The notes under the pieces: model-generated
What the model was told of the DNA's origin: nothing
What the model saw: the letters and a program-made list of their open reading frames with translations, nothing else
Database searches by the model: none
Program-made: the position numbers and the translations under genes
Assembly (NCBI GenBank): GCA_028280845.1
Contig: JANQKZ010000004.1
Span: 1 to 63,389, forward strand
DNA: 63,389 nt
Direction: 5' to 3'
DNA from: Opitutales bacterium
GTDB taxonomy: Bacteria > Verrucomicrobiota > Verrucomicrobiia > Opitutales > JABSRG01
Shown here: one piece after another, positions 53,673 through 62,137 of the stretch
Numbering within the stretch: position 1 is the stretch's first letter
How the letters are laid out: the number at the start of each line of letters is the position of its first letter

Positions 53673-55067
53673 TTACAGGGGTTCCAGATCGAAGCCGTCT
53701 TTGCGGTCGAGGACTTTCCATCCTTTACCTTGGATTTCGTCGCGAAGTGCATCGGCTATCTGGAAGTCGCGATTACGTTTGGCCTCCCAGCGGGCTTGGG
53801 CAAGGGAATGAATCTCTTCAGGGATAGCAACTCCATCCGTGCTTTCCGGTTGAATCTTAATTCCCAGGGCGAAGAGGACAGTGGCAAGGCCATTCAGGTC
53901 TGCTTCCCGATCCGGATCGAATGCTTTAAGATTGGCGAAAAGGGAACCGAGCGTGGCGGGGGTATTCAGGTCGGCGAGAAGCAATTTCCATGCGGCCTCA
54001 AAACGCCCTTTGTCCGGTCCAAAGGGAGGCCGGGGATCTGTGGTGTCCAAGACCCTGCCGAGCTTATCCAGAGCACTTTGCGCAGCGTCGAGAGTGTGGA
54101 AGGTGAAGTTCAACTGTTTGCGATAATGGCCACTGATGAGAGCATAGCGAACGGCCATCGGGTCATAACCTTTGGCCATAAGATCCCTCAAGGTGAAGAA
54201 ATTGCCCAGGCTTTTGCTCATCTTTTTTCCTTCCACGAGGAGGAAGACGACGTGCATCCAATGGTGCGCAAAGGTATGTCCTGTGCAGGCCTCACTTTGC
54301 GCGATCTCGTTTTCATGGTGGGGAAAAGTGAGGTCCTCCCCTCCTGTGTGCAAATCAAAGGTCTCCCCGAGATACTTCATACTCATGGCTGAACACTCGA
54401 GGTGCCAACCCGGACGGCCTTTGCCCCATGGGCTGTCCCAACCCACCTCTCCATCTTCGGGCTTATAGGCTTTCCATAAGGCGAAATCGGCGACTTGTTC
54501 CCGGTCGTACTCATCGGCGAGGTTGGCCGCTCCCGCGCTGTTGATGTCCTGAGTACGGAGTTCCTCCGGGTTGAAGTGGGAGAGTTTCCCATAATCCTCG
54601 AAGGTGCTGACCTTATAATAAATAGAACCATCGCCACCCTGGTAGGCGTGCCCCTTGTCCATCAACTGTTGAATGATATCCATCTGCTCCTGGATGTGCG
54701 CGGTGGCACGCGGTTCTACGTCGGGAGGGAGCATGTTCAGGGATTCACAATCTTCGTGAAATGCCTGAGTCCACTTGGTAGTGAAAGCTTCCAGGGAGCT
54801 GCCGTCGGCTTGCGAATCCCTAATGGTTTTATCGTCCACGTCTGTAATATTCCGGACGAAGAAGGGATTCATCCCTGCGGCGATGGCGGTGCGGTACAAG
54901 ACGTCGTTCAGGACAAAGGTCCGAAAATTTCCGATGTGCGCTGGTCCGTACACCGTAGGTCCGCAGCAATAGAACCGAAGGCGTTGACCATCGCTGGGCA
55001 CGAGCGGCCTTTCCGTTCGGGACAAGGTATCGAACAAGATGAGGGGGGCGGATCCTACACTTTCCAT
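53673..55067 (-). CDS. cysS: Cysteinyl-tRNA synthetase
   Basis: This class I synthetase charges tRNA-Cys. The signature HIGN (44-47 in GPTVYGPAHIGNFRTF) and KMSKS (VEGKKMSKSLGNFFTLRDL) are present. The zinc-site Cys near the start (YCCGPT) and the later CSAMSMKYLGETFDLHTGGEDLTFPHHENEIAQSEA block are typical. Length is 464 residues from the ATG at 55067. In-frame upstream codons (to 55196) enter the palindrome and are not part of the protein. The gene ends 117 bp before the thrS leader on the same strand. Confidence 0.96.
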   Translation of the reverse strand: MESVGSAPLILFDTLSRTERPLVPSDGQRLRFYCCGPTVYGPAHIGNFRTFVLNDVLYRTAIAAGMNPFFVRNITDVDDKTIRDSQADGSSLEAFTTKWTQAFHEDCESLNMLPPDVEPRATAHIQEQMDIIQQLMDKGHAYQGGDGSIYYKVSTFEDYGKLSHFNPEELRTQDINSAGAANLADEYDREQVADFALWKAYKPEDGEVGWDSPWGKGRPGWHLECSAMSMKYLGETFDLHTGGEDLTFPHHENEIAQSEACTGHTFAHHWMHVVFLLVEGKKMSKSLGNFFTLRDLMAKGYDPMAVRYALISGHYRKQLNFTFHTLDAAQSALDKLGRVLDTTDPRPPFGPDKGRFEAAWKLLLADLNTPATLGSLFANLKAFDPDREADLNGLATVLFALGIKIQPESTDGVAIPEEIHSLAQARWEAKRNRDFQIADALRDEIQGKGWKVLDRKDGFDLEPL

Positions 55068-55170
55068 CGTTGACAAGAGACTAACCAAAAGTGGTTCAGC
55101 TTTCGCTGGCAAGGGGCGAGTTGAGCAAAACCTCACGCTTCGGTCGGAGGTGCGCGGTTGCCGGGAGGAA

Positions 55171-55210
55171 GGTGTCAATACACAGTGTATATACACTGTG
55201 TATTGACACC
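55171..55210. promoter_or_regulatory. Perfect 40-bp palindrome upstream of cysS
   Basis: The left half is GGTGTCAATACACAGTGTAT, and the right half is its exact reverse complement. The centre consists of two abutting 13-bp palindromes, ATACACAGTGTAT (55178-55190) and ATACACTGTGTAT (55191-55203). It lies in the 246-bp spacer between the porin gene end and cysS, 104 bp before the cysS start. There is no adjacent T-run, so it is not an obvious terminator; an operator for two dimers or a mobile remnant is more likely. Confidence 0.6.
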
Positions 55211-55313
55211 CGCCTGGAGCCGGTTGCCCCTGCCCTGAAGGGGCGACTCTTATGGGGCATCCTCAGGGAAACGGTTTTACTGGCCCATATTGAAGGGGAA
55301 GGAATGGAGCGGG

Positions 55314-56579
55314 TTAGAGTTTGAAGGTGAGTTCGGAGACGATGAAGTGGCGGCCGTTCTGGAAGTCGGCGTCCTGTTCCTGGAAGCTGTATTGGACTTT
55401 GATCTGGCCGTGGCGAGCGTAGCGGAAGCCGAGGCCGAGGTCGACCCGGTAAAGGGGGTTGTCCCAGTCCTCCTCGGTGGCGGGGTTGGTCAGAATCTGG
55501 TTATAGGTTTCCTGGTTCCACCGCAGACTGGCCCACCATTTCTGAGCGAAACTCCAACGTCCCTCCAGATAGTAGGAGAGGATTTCCGCGTCGTCCCCGA
55601 CGTTGGGGATATCGAAGGTGTTGTAGAACAGTTCGCCCCAGACCTGGAATTTGCGATAGGCCCAGGCGATATCCAGGCTGTAGAAGGTCTGGCGGAAATT
55701 GGAGAGGGTGGTTCCGGGAGGGAGGACGGACTCCCGGTCGACTCGAAAATAGGGGCCGTTGTTGTAGTTGATGCCGATGGTGAGGTCGGGGCCGAATTTA
55801 CGTTCGAGGCGGAGAATCCAGCTCGGGTGGGTAAAGTCGATGTTGTTCCAGGCCAATCCACGCGATGAGGGGGCAGAGTTCATGAAGTTGATGGCGTAGC
55901 CCCAGCCTTCCCAGTTGCCGAAGGCGGTGGCTCCCATGGAGTAGAGGGGAGCCCAGACAATAGGGAGCCAAGTGAGTTTGCTGTCTGGCGTATTCCGGCG
56001 GGCAGCAAACTCGGCAGCGTTGGGAGCGGCGGCGAAATCGGACACGCTGGTGACCCCTTCGTAGAGGTGGGGGTAGGAAATGAGTCCCATGTCCCAGCTG
56101 TTTTGCCGACTTAAGAAGTTGCCGAAGATGGGAGTGTACTGACCAATTTGAAACGTGAAGAGCTCAGAACCCGAGTAGCGGATGAAGAGTTCATCGATCC
56201 GGGTCTGGGTCGAGTCCCCGTAAGCACGTCCGACTCCCGGGTGCACCCCGTCATCTAAGCGAAACTTGAAAAACCCATACAGGTTATCCCCGAGGAAGGC
56301 ATCTGCGGTCAGGGTGAACCGGGGGCTGACGGTCCAGGTGTCTCCATCCGGGGGAAACCAGAAACCGGGCGGGCCGCCTGCGGTGTCAGTATAGTAGAGC
56401 CAGAGGTCGGTTTGGATGCCGAGTTCGAGGTAGGCCGATTGATCTGCACTCTCCCATGCCAGTTGGTCTGCCCAGTCATCCAGGGTAGAGTCAAAGCGAT
56501 CCCAGACCCGTCCGAGAAGCGGGGACAGTAGCAGGAAAAGGAGGAGGAAGATCCCGAAAATTCGGCTCATTCGATTCAT
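55314..56579 (-). CDS. Porin-like outer-membrane beta-barrel protein
   Basis: The 421-residue protein starts with a signal peptide (MNRMSRIFGIFLLLFLLLSPLLGRV). It continues with alternating amphipathic strands and many Trp, Tyr and Phe (AYLELGIQTDLWLYYTD, FTLTADAFLGDNLYGFFKFRLDD, TFYSLDIAWAYRKFQVWGELFY), ending SELTFKL, as in barrels recognised by the Bam machinery. The motif TRIDELFIRYSGSELFTFQIGQYTPIFGNF resembles phosphate-selective porin-type families. Its ATG overlaps the stop of the cyclase gene (ATGA), so it is translationally coupled to it. Confidence 0.8.
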   Translation of the reverse strand: MNRMSRIFGIFLLLFLLLSPLLGRVWDRFDSTLDDWADQLAWESADQSAYLELGIQTDLWLYYTDTAGGPPGFWFPPDGDTWTVSPRFTLTADAFLGDNLYGFFKFRLDDGVHPGVGRAYGDSTQTRIDELFIRYSGSELFTFQIGQYTPIFGNFLSRQNSWDMGLISYPHLYEGVTSVSDFAAAPNAAEFAARRNTPDSKLTWLPIVWAPLYSMGATAFGNWEGWGYAINFMNSAPSSRGLAWNNIDFTHPSWILRLERKFGPDLTIGINYNNGPYFRVDRESVLPPGTTLSNFRQTFYSLDIAWAYRKFQVWGELFYNTFDIPNVGDDAEILSYYLEGRWSFAQKWWASLRWNQETYNQILTNPATEEDWDNPLYRVDLGLGFRYARHGQIKVQYSFQEQDADFQNGRHFIVSELTFKL

Positions 56580-58333
56580 GCTTGAGCTGAAACCGTGATC
56601 GGCTCGGTGGTGAAGACCGGGATGCGTGTGGTGAAGCCCTTGAGCTGAACCGGAAGGGATTGGATCACCTCAAAATCCTTAATTCGGCTGGCAGTGGCTT
56701 GATCGAAGAGAACCTGTCCAGCTACCGCCTGACTGCAGAGGCGGGCGGCGAGGTTGACCGCATTACCAATAACGGTGTAGTTGAGACGGTCTTCCGATCC
56801 CATGCAGCCGGCCACGACCTTGCCGGTGGCTATTCCGATACCAATTTGAATAGGGGTATCGGTTTCCTGATTGAGGCGGGCGCGGGTGGCGAGCATTTCC
56901 ATGGCGCACTTCAAGGCGCGTTCAGGATCATCGGCCCGGGCATGGGGGGCTCCGAACAAGACCATGATCTCGTCTCCGACAAATTTATCGACAACACCTT
57001 CATGCCGAATAACCGATTCGGTGAGGGCTGTCATGTGTTCATTCAGTAATTCGACAATATCCCGGGCCGTTTTGGAGCGGGTGAGTGGAGTGAACTGGCG
57101 AATATCGCAGAAGAGGACCGTGACGGTCCGCTCTTCACCGCCGAGTTCAATGGACCCGGAGGTCAGTTCCTCGGCCACGGTTTTATCAGTCACCTTGTCG
57201 AGGACCGCCCGGTACTTTTCTTTTAAACTCAAATCCTGCGACATATCATTAAAGGCATTGCCCAGAGTGGCGATTTCGTCCCCACCTCCGAGATTGACCC
57301 GATAGGTGAAGTCACCGCCTGCGATTTTCCGGGTGGCTTCGACGAGGGTGCCGATGCGGCGGGCCAGGCGTTGAGCCGCGGCGAGGCTCAAGGAGAGGCC
57401 CAAAATCAGGGCGAATGCGGTCACGCTGAAGAGAGCAGTTTCGATATCGCGAAGGATCTGGCGCTCCTCATTCATGGATATGACGGTGATGAGATGGGCT
57501 TCAGGGAAGTGAATGTCCTTTTGTATCAAGGTGGTGAATACTTTATATTCTTCATCTTCACTGGATAGGCGCAGGTCCTGGTTTCGGTTTCTTGACAGGT
57601 AGGTCTGCAGCTGCGGAAGGAGACGTTCATTGGTTTCTTTGCCAAGCCCGCCAAACAGCTTGTTGTCCAGGTAGAGGGCCGATTGCCCGGTCCATGCGAA
57701 TTGGTTAAGCGATTCCGGGGAAAAGGAGACCGCGAAGACCAGTTCACCCATGAGGTAGCCCATACCGTCGAAGAGGGGGATAACGGAGATCTCAAAAATA
57801 CCTTCACCGACTCGGGTGGGAAGCAGGCTGTAGCCGAACCGTGGTTCAGGGTCCTCGTATTCCGCAGAAGCGAACTGGGTAAAAATGGGGGCGAGGATGG
57901 ATTCTTCATTCGGGATGGCGAGCCCGATTTGTTGATTGAGGTCACCGGGGGGAGGCAGGTAGTGGCCTTCATAATCAATAAACCGGAAGAAGGGCGGGTA
58001 ATAGGATTCGGGGGTGTAGAAGCGTTGAATGATTTCTTCCAGTTCCTCGGCGAGGTCGTAATAAAACCGCTCATACCCGTCGCTTTGACCGATTTCGAAA
58101 GCCGCGGTGAGACGTGGGCTGATGGCGGAATCGGCCACGGTTTGGGCCAGCTCTTCCAGTTCCTGCTGTCGGATAGCGGTGACCGTGTTCGTCAACTCGG
58201 TGAACTGGTTGTTCAGCAGGGTTTCAAAATTCTGCTGCACTGCTTTGCGGGACAGCAGGAGGGAAGCCATGGCCACGACCAGAAGGAGGGCGACCATCGC
58301 AAGAACGACCTTAATTTTGTAACTGAGTTTCAA
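56576..58333 (-). CDS. Membrane class III adenylate/guanylate cyclase with periplasmic sensor and HAMP
   Basis: This 585-residue protein has a first helix (7-27), a ~270-residue periplasmic sensor region, a second helix (302-322), a HAMP domain (about 320-373) and a class III nucleotide cyclase domain (about 400-575). Metal acids are D410 (VLFCDIRQF) and D454 (VDKFVGDEIM). K450 is the usual purine-specifying lysine, and N527 and R531 (YTVIGNAVNLAARL) are the transition-state pair, so it should be active and likely makes cAMP. It overlaps the cupredoxin gene before it by 23 bp and the porin gene after it by 4 bp. Confidence 0.92.
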   Translation of the reverse strand: MKLSYKIKVVLAMVALLLVVAMASLLLSRKAVQQNFETLLNNQFTELTNTVTAIRQQELEELAQTVADSAISPRLTAAFEIGQSDGYERFYYDLAEELEEIIQRFYTPESYYPPFFRFIDYEGHYLPPPGDLNQQIGLAIPNEESILAPIFTQFASAEYEDPEPRFGYSLLPTRVGEGIFEISVIPLFDGMGYLMGELVFAVSFSPESLNQFAWTGQSALYLDNKLFGGLGKETNERLLPQLQTYLSRNRNQDLRLSSEDEEYKVFTTLIQKDIHFPEAHLITVISMNEERQILRDIETALFSVTAFALILGLSLSLAAAQRLARRIGTLVEATRKIAGGDFTYRVNLGGGDEIATLGNAFNDMSQDLSLKEKYRAVLDKVTDKTVAEELTSGSIELGGEERTVTVLFCDIRQFTPLTRSKTARDIVELLNEHMTALTESVIRHEGVVDKFVGDEIMVLFGAPHARADDPERALKCAMEMLATRARLNQETDTPIQIGIGIATGKVVAGCMGSEDRLNYTVIGNAVNLAARLCSQAVAGQVLFDQATASRIKDFEVIQSLPVQLKGFTTRIPVFTTEPITVSAQA

Positions 58334-59003
58334 CGATGGTGATGGATGCAGGGTTTGAGCTGACGGATAGGGTGAGATCGACTCCGTCCTCTATGGTAAT
58401 ATCCTTTTGTGCCTGGGTGCGTGGATTGATCCAAGCATGAAGGGTGTAGGTGCCGGGGGGAACATCGGTGAGGGTAAATTCGCCCTTGCTGTTGGTGGTT
58501 TCGAAGTAAGGCGAGTCGACCACCAGAATGGTTGCCCGCATATGGTCATGGACTTCGCAAAACACCTGGACTACGCCAGCCTGTTCAAAGGTGCGTGACG
58601 GTGGATTTTCTCCAGATTTATAGCGGCCCAAGTCGAAGGACTTGGCGGGCGAGTAGGAGAATACATTATGAAAGGTATCATCCATATTTGGGAAAAATAC
58701 CTCACTGCCAGTTTGTACCACCAGGACAGAGGGAAGGAATTGCAGGCCCTCCTGTTTCAGCTCTGCGGGCTTCGGGGGATGTTCGTCCAGGTTGATGGAA
58801 GGGCTGGTCAGATAGAGGACGGCCAGTTGTGGAGGCGTGGGGTCGGCTTTTTCGCTATTGGGGGTAGCATAACTCTGGGCACCCCGTCGCCGGCGCGACT
58901 TTGAGGTCAGATCCACGACCCCAGTCAGGGTAGCGGCGTAAATATCTACGGCAAGGAGCGGGCCTAAGCAAGCAAGGAGCGAGAGGAAGAGGGGCCGTTT
59001 CAT
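58311..59003 (-). CDS. Secreted cupredoxin with carboxypeptidase-regulatory-like domain
   Basis: A signal peptide (MKRPLFLSLLACLGPLLAVDIYA) is followed by a cupredoxin domain with copper ligands H112 (DDTFHNVFS), C149, H152 and M155 (QVFCEVHDHM). A carboxypeptidase-regulatory-like beta-sandwich follows (about 165-215: NSKGEFTLTDVPPGTYTLHAW). Such proteins are sometimes labelled methylamine-utilisation protein. It is the first gene of an operon with the cyclase, which it overlaps by 23 bp. The ATG at 59003 begins the signal peptide; upstream in-frame codons are not supported. Confidence 0.85.
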   Translation of the reverse strand: MKRPLFLSLLACLGPLLAVDIYAATLTGVVDLTSKSRRRRGAQSYATPNSEKADPTPPQLAVLYLTSPSINLDEHPPKPAELKQEGLQFLPSVLVVQTGSEVFFPNMDDTFHNVFSYSPAKSFDLGRYKSGENPPSRTFEQAGVVQVFCEVHDHMRATILVVDSPYFETTNSKGEFTLTDVPPGTYTLHAWINPRTQAQKDITIEDGVDLTLSVSSNPASITIVETQLQN

Positions 59004-59087
59004 GGATGGAAACCTAAAGATTACAGTGGGAAGTTCAAGTCCGGGGGTTTGCTTGATCTTCAAGATAAAGGCACTTAGATCTGCCAT

Positions 59088-60089
59088 ATGGAAAATCCCG
59101 GATTCCAATTTCCGCGTCGCCCTCGCCGGCTCCGACGTAGTCGGAGTATTCGTCGCCTGGTTCACGAAACCCTTGTGACCCCGGCTGACTTGATCCAACC
59201 GCTCTTTGTTCAGGATGGTGATGCTGCTCCAGAGCCGATTGATTCCATGCCCGGCCAATTTCGTTATGGGATTAAAGACCTGGTTGAACAATGCCGGCAT
59301 TTGTGTGAGTTGGATATCCCGGCGGTGGCTTTATTCCCCAAAATAGATAGTTCTTTGAAAACGGAAAAGGCGGATGAGGCCCTGAATCCGGAAACCCTGG
59401 TCTTACGGGCGGTTCGTGAGGTCAAAGCGACCTGTTCAGAGTTGGCGGTCATCACCGATGTGGCTCTGGATCCATATACCACGCATGGCCATGATGGTTT
59501 ACTGAATGCGGATGGTAGCGATGTCGACAACGACCGGACTGTGGATGTGCTTCAAGCCATGGCAGTATTACAAGCAGGGGCTGGAGTCGATTTTGTTGCA
59601 CCGAGCGATATGATGGACGGTCGTGTCGGGGCCATTCGTTCTGCTTTAGATCACACGGGCCATGCCGACACCGGGATTCTGGCCTACTCTGCCAAGTTCG
59701 CCAGTGCCTATTACGGTCCGTTTCGGGACGCCGTGGGGAGCGCCCAAGCTGCGGGGACCACGCTATTGGATAAGTCCACTTATCAATTAAACCCGGCCAA
59801 CCGTCGTGAAGCGTTGACCGAAGCTATGTTGGATGAGGAAGAGGCTGCAGATGTTCTCATGGTGAAGCCAGCCGGCCCTTATCTGGATATTATCCGTGAA
59901 ATCCGGGAGGAATCCGAGTTGCCTATCGCGGCTTACCAGGTTTCCGGGGAATATGCTCAGATCCATGCGGCCGCTGAGCGGGGATGGCTGGATTTAGAAC
60001 GATGCCGCGATGAATCTTTGCTGGCAATAAAACGGGCGGGGGCAGATATGATCCTGACTTATTTTGCCCGTGAGATGGTTGAGGGGTGA
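59088..60089 (+). CDS. hemB: Porphobilinogen synthase
   Basis: HemB condenses two 5-aminolevulinate molecules to porphobilinogen for heme synthesis. Schiff-base lysines K203 (YSAKFASAYYGPFRDA) and K260 (LMVKPAGPY) are present. The catalytic-zinc cysteine triad of E. coli is absent: the corresponding segment is DVALDPYTTHGHDG. The enzyme should therefore be of the zinc-independent, magnesium-responsive type. The 333-residue length is normal. It starts 84 bp from the divergent cupredoxin operon and supplies heme to the oxidase. Confidence 0.96.
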   Translation: MENPGFQFPRRPRRLRRSRSIRRLVHETLVTPADLIQPLFVQDGDAAPEPIDSMPGQFRYGIKDLVEQCRHLCELDIPAVALFPKIDSSLKTEKADEALNPETLVLRAVREVKATCSELAVITDVALDPYTTHGHDGLLNADGSDVDNDRTVDVLQAMAVLQAGAGVDFVAPSDMMDGRVGAIRSALDHTGHADTGILAYSAKFASAYYGPFRDAVGSAQAAGTTLLDKSTYQLNPANRREALTEAMLDEEEAADVLMVKPAGPYLDIIREIREESELPIAAYQVSGEYAQIHAAAERGWLDLERCRDESLLAIKRAGADMILTYFAREMVEG

Positions 60090-60139
60090 GGAGGGATTGC
60101 GGCGTTGCTTTGCTCCTGGCAAAGACATCTGTGGGGAGC

Positions 60140-60913
60140 TTAGATCAGGGATTGGTCCTCGCGGGGCTCTTCGTCCTCTGATTCTTCTTTTTCCTCAAAA
60201 TCGTCTTCTTCGTCTTCGTCCCAGCGCATGGTCTCGTCTTCCTCGATTTTTTCTTCAGATTCCTCGATGTCGGGGAAGTCATCATCTATATCTTCGCTGC
60301 TACTGGAGGCGCTGGAGCCCTCTTCATCCTGATCGAGTTCAAAGCCTTCGGGGACGTATTCCAGGATGGAAGATATTTCGGTGAAGAAGTGGACCGCCCG
60401 GCCTTCCATATAGGCCTGGTTTTGGTTTTCGCGGATTTCTTCCTCTAATTCTTCAATCGTGAGGCTCTGCTTAAAATCGATGAGGTCATTCAGCATTTTC
60501 ACCCGCAAGCGGGTGATGTGGTTGAGGAGGTCGGCGTAGGGCCCTTTATCCTCGTCCATGATGTCCGGGAGCGCGAAGACCATCTCCTCGGATTCGAGAA
60601 TGTTATCGCGAAAGCGGCTGAGGCGGATTCGGCCCTCTCCCAGGTCATTTTCAATGCCGAAGGCGAAGAAGGCATTTTCCAGGATATCGCGGTCAAATCC
60701 GTAGTCATTCAGGGGGTCACAGAGTTCAATCATGTGACTGAGTTGACGGGGGTCGATAATACCTAAGCCATCAACGTCCCACCGGACGTTATCACTAATT
60801 TCTTCAACCCACCAATTGCCATCCTCACCGAGGCGGACCACACACCAATCAAGCTTGGGAGATACCGATGCCATAAGGTTCTGTCTGTACGCTTTGTTAG
60901 AATTTTCTGTCAA
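60140..60913 (-). CDS. Acidic orphan protein with disordered C-terminus
   Basis: I do not recognise this 257-residue protein. The first ~175 residues look folded (WCVVRLGEDGNWWVEEISDNVRWDVDGLGIIDPRQLSHM; a helical segment RLRVKMLNDLIDFKQSLTIEELEEEIRENQNQAY). The last ~80 residues are Glu/Asp/Ser-rich and probably disordered. There is no signal peptide or membrane helix. An internal start at MASVSPKLD (60874) is possible. It converges with hemB and is divergent from pyrD; neither suggests a role. Confidence 0.65.
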   Translation of the reverse strand: MTENSNKAYRQNLMASVSPKLDWCVVRLGEDGNWWVEEISDNVRWDVDGLGIIDPRQLSHMIELCDPLNDYGFDRDILENAFFAFGIENDLGEGRIRLSRFRDNILESEEMVFALPDIMDEDKGPYADLLNHITRLRVKMLNDLIDFKQSLTIEELEEEIRENQNQAYMEGRAVHFFTEISSILEYVPEGFELDQDEEGSSASSSSEDIDDDFPDIEESEEKIEEDETMRWDEDEEDDFEEKEESEDEEPREDQSLI

Positions 60914-61075
60914 TAGAAGAAGGAGGAATAAAAGAATTAAACCAACCTTTTTCCGATGTGATGCCCATAGCTAGATAAAAAGTGATCTCCATTCCAAATC
61001 TTTTTTTCGAATTCCCTTTTATCTGCTTTGGCATGGGAGCCATAATGTAAGGAAATCTATTCGAGATCCTAAATC

Positions 61076-62125
61076 ATGGGACGCTTTTACCAAACTGCAA
61101 TTCGACCTATCCTTTTTAAAATGGATCCCGAGGTTGCGCATGAGCGCGCGATCGCGGCCCTGCGGCTGGCGGGCCAGATGGCTCCTGCTCGCGGGCTGAT
61201 TCAGGCACTCTTCGGGGCCCAGGCCAGGCACCCCACGGAGCTGTTTGGGTTGCGCTTTCCGAACCGGGTAGGGTTGGCCGCCGGCATGGATAAAAACGGG
61301 GAAGCGGTGCCTGCCCTCGCCGCGATGGGGTTTGGATTTCTTGAGGTGGGTACGGTGACACCCAAGGGGCAACCGGGAAACCCCAAACCTCGCATGTTCC
61401 GCTACCCGGCAGAGCACGCCCTGATCAATCGAATGGGGTTCAATAACAAAGGGGCTGACTTCATGGCCTGGAAATTGGGGAAAAGCTATCCGCGTGGCGG
61501 GCGAAAGGTTCCAATCGGGGTAAACATCGGGAAGGCAAAAGCCACTCCTCTTGAGGAGGCGGTTTTAGACTACCAGGCGTCGTTCCGTATACTTGCATCC
61601 CACGCTGATTTCTTTGTATTGAATGTCAGCAGTCCGAATACGCAGGGTTTACGGGACTTGCAGGAGAAAGAAAAGCTGGCGGAAATCTGCCGTCTGCTGA
61701 AGTTGGAGGCAGATGCTTATACCCGCAAGCATCCTGATCATGAATTGCCAGTCCTCCTGAAGATTGCACCGGATTGTTCTTGGGAACAGATCGAAGATAT
61801 ACTCGAGGTGTTGTTGGCAGTAAGGTTTTCCGGGATAATTGCGACCAATACGACGATTGCTCGACCCGGTGTTTTTTCCTCCGTTCACCAGGCGGGTGGT
61901 TTAAGTGGCGCGCCTCTTACGGATCGAGCTACAGACGTTATTCGGTTTATTCATGATGAAACCGGGGGAAAACTGCCAATCATCGGAGTGGGGGGTATCA
62001 TGGATATCGATAGCGCAAAGGCTAAACTGGATGCCGGGGCTTCGCTGATCCAGGTCTATACCGGTTTTGTTTACGGAGGACCCGGGTTTGCCAAATTCCT
62101 GGTACGCGGGCTGGACCGGAGTTAG
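61076..62125 (+). CDS. pyrD: Dihydroorotate dehydrogenase (quinone), class 2
   Basis: PyrD oxidises dihydroorotate to orotate and passes electrons to the quinone pool. The short N-terminal helical domain (residues 1-45) that marks membrane-associated class 2 enzymes is present. The FMN barrel has AAGMDKNGEAV, NVSSPNTQGLRD with catalytic S186, and GVGGIMDIDSAKAKLDAGASLIQVYTGF. The 349-residue length fits. A 162-bp spacer separates it from the acidic orphan. Confidence 0.96.
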   Translation: MGRFYQTAIRPILFKMDPEVAHERAIAALRLAGQMAPARGLIQALFGAQARHPTELFGLRFPNRVGLAAGMDKNGEAVPALAAMGFGFLEVGTVTPKGQPGNPKPRMFRYPAEHALINRMGFNNKGADFMAWKLGKSYPRGGRKVPIGVNIGKAKATPLEEAVLDYQASFRILASHADFFVLNVSSPNTQGLRDLQEKEKLAEICRLLKLEADAYTRKHPDHELPVLLKIAPDCSWEQIEDILEVLLAVRFSGIIATNTTIARPGVFSSVHQAGGLSGAPLTDRATDVIRFIHDETGGKLPIIGVGGIMDIDSAKAKLDAGASLIQVYTGFVYGGPGFAKFLVRGLDRS

Positions 62126-62137
62126 TCCCAACCCAGA

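Noticed and set aside
55068-55196. N-terminal extension of CysRS starting MYIHCVLTPSS
   Set aside because: The extra 43 residues are encoded by the palindrome and spacer, whereas the internal Met at 55067 gives a family-length enzyme.
55091-55324. 77-codon plus-strand frame across the palindrome
   Set aside because: Its middle is dictated by the palindrome, it has no homology I recognise, and it runs into the porin gene end.
59004-59300. 99-residue upstream extension of the cupredoxin protein
   Set aside because: It would overlap the divergent hemB gene and bury the signal peptide internally.
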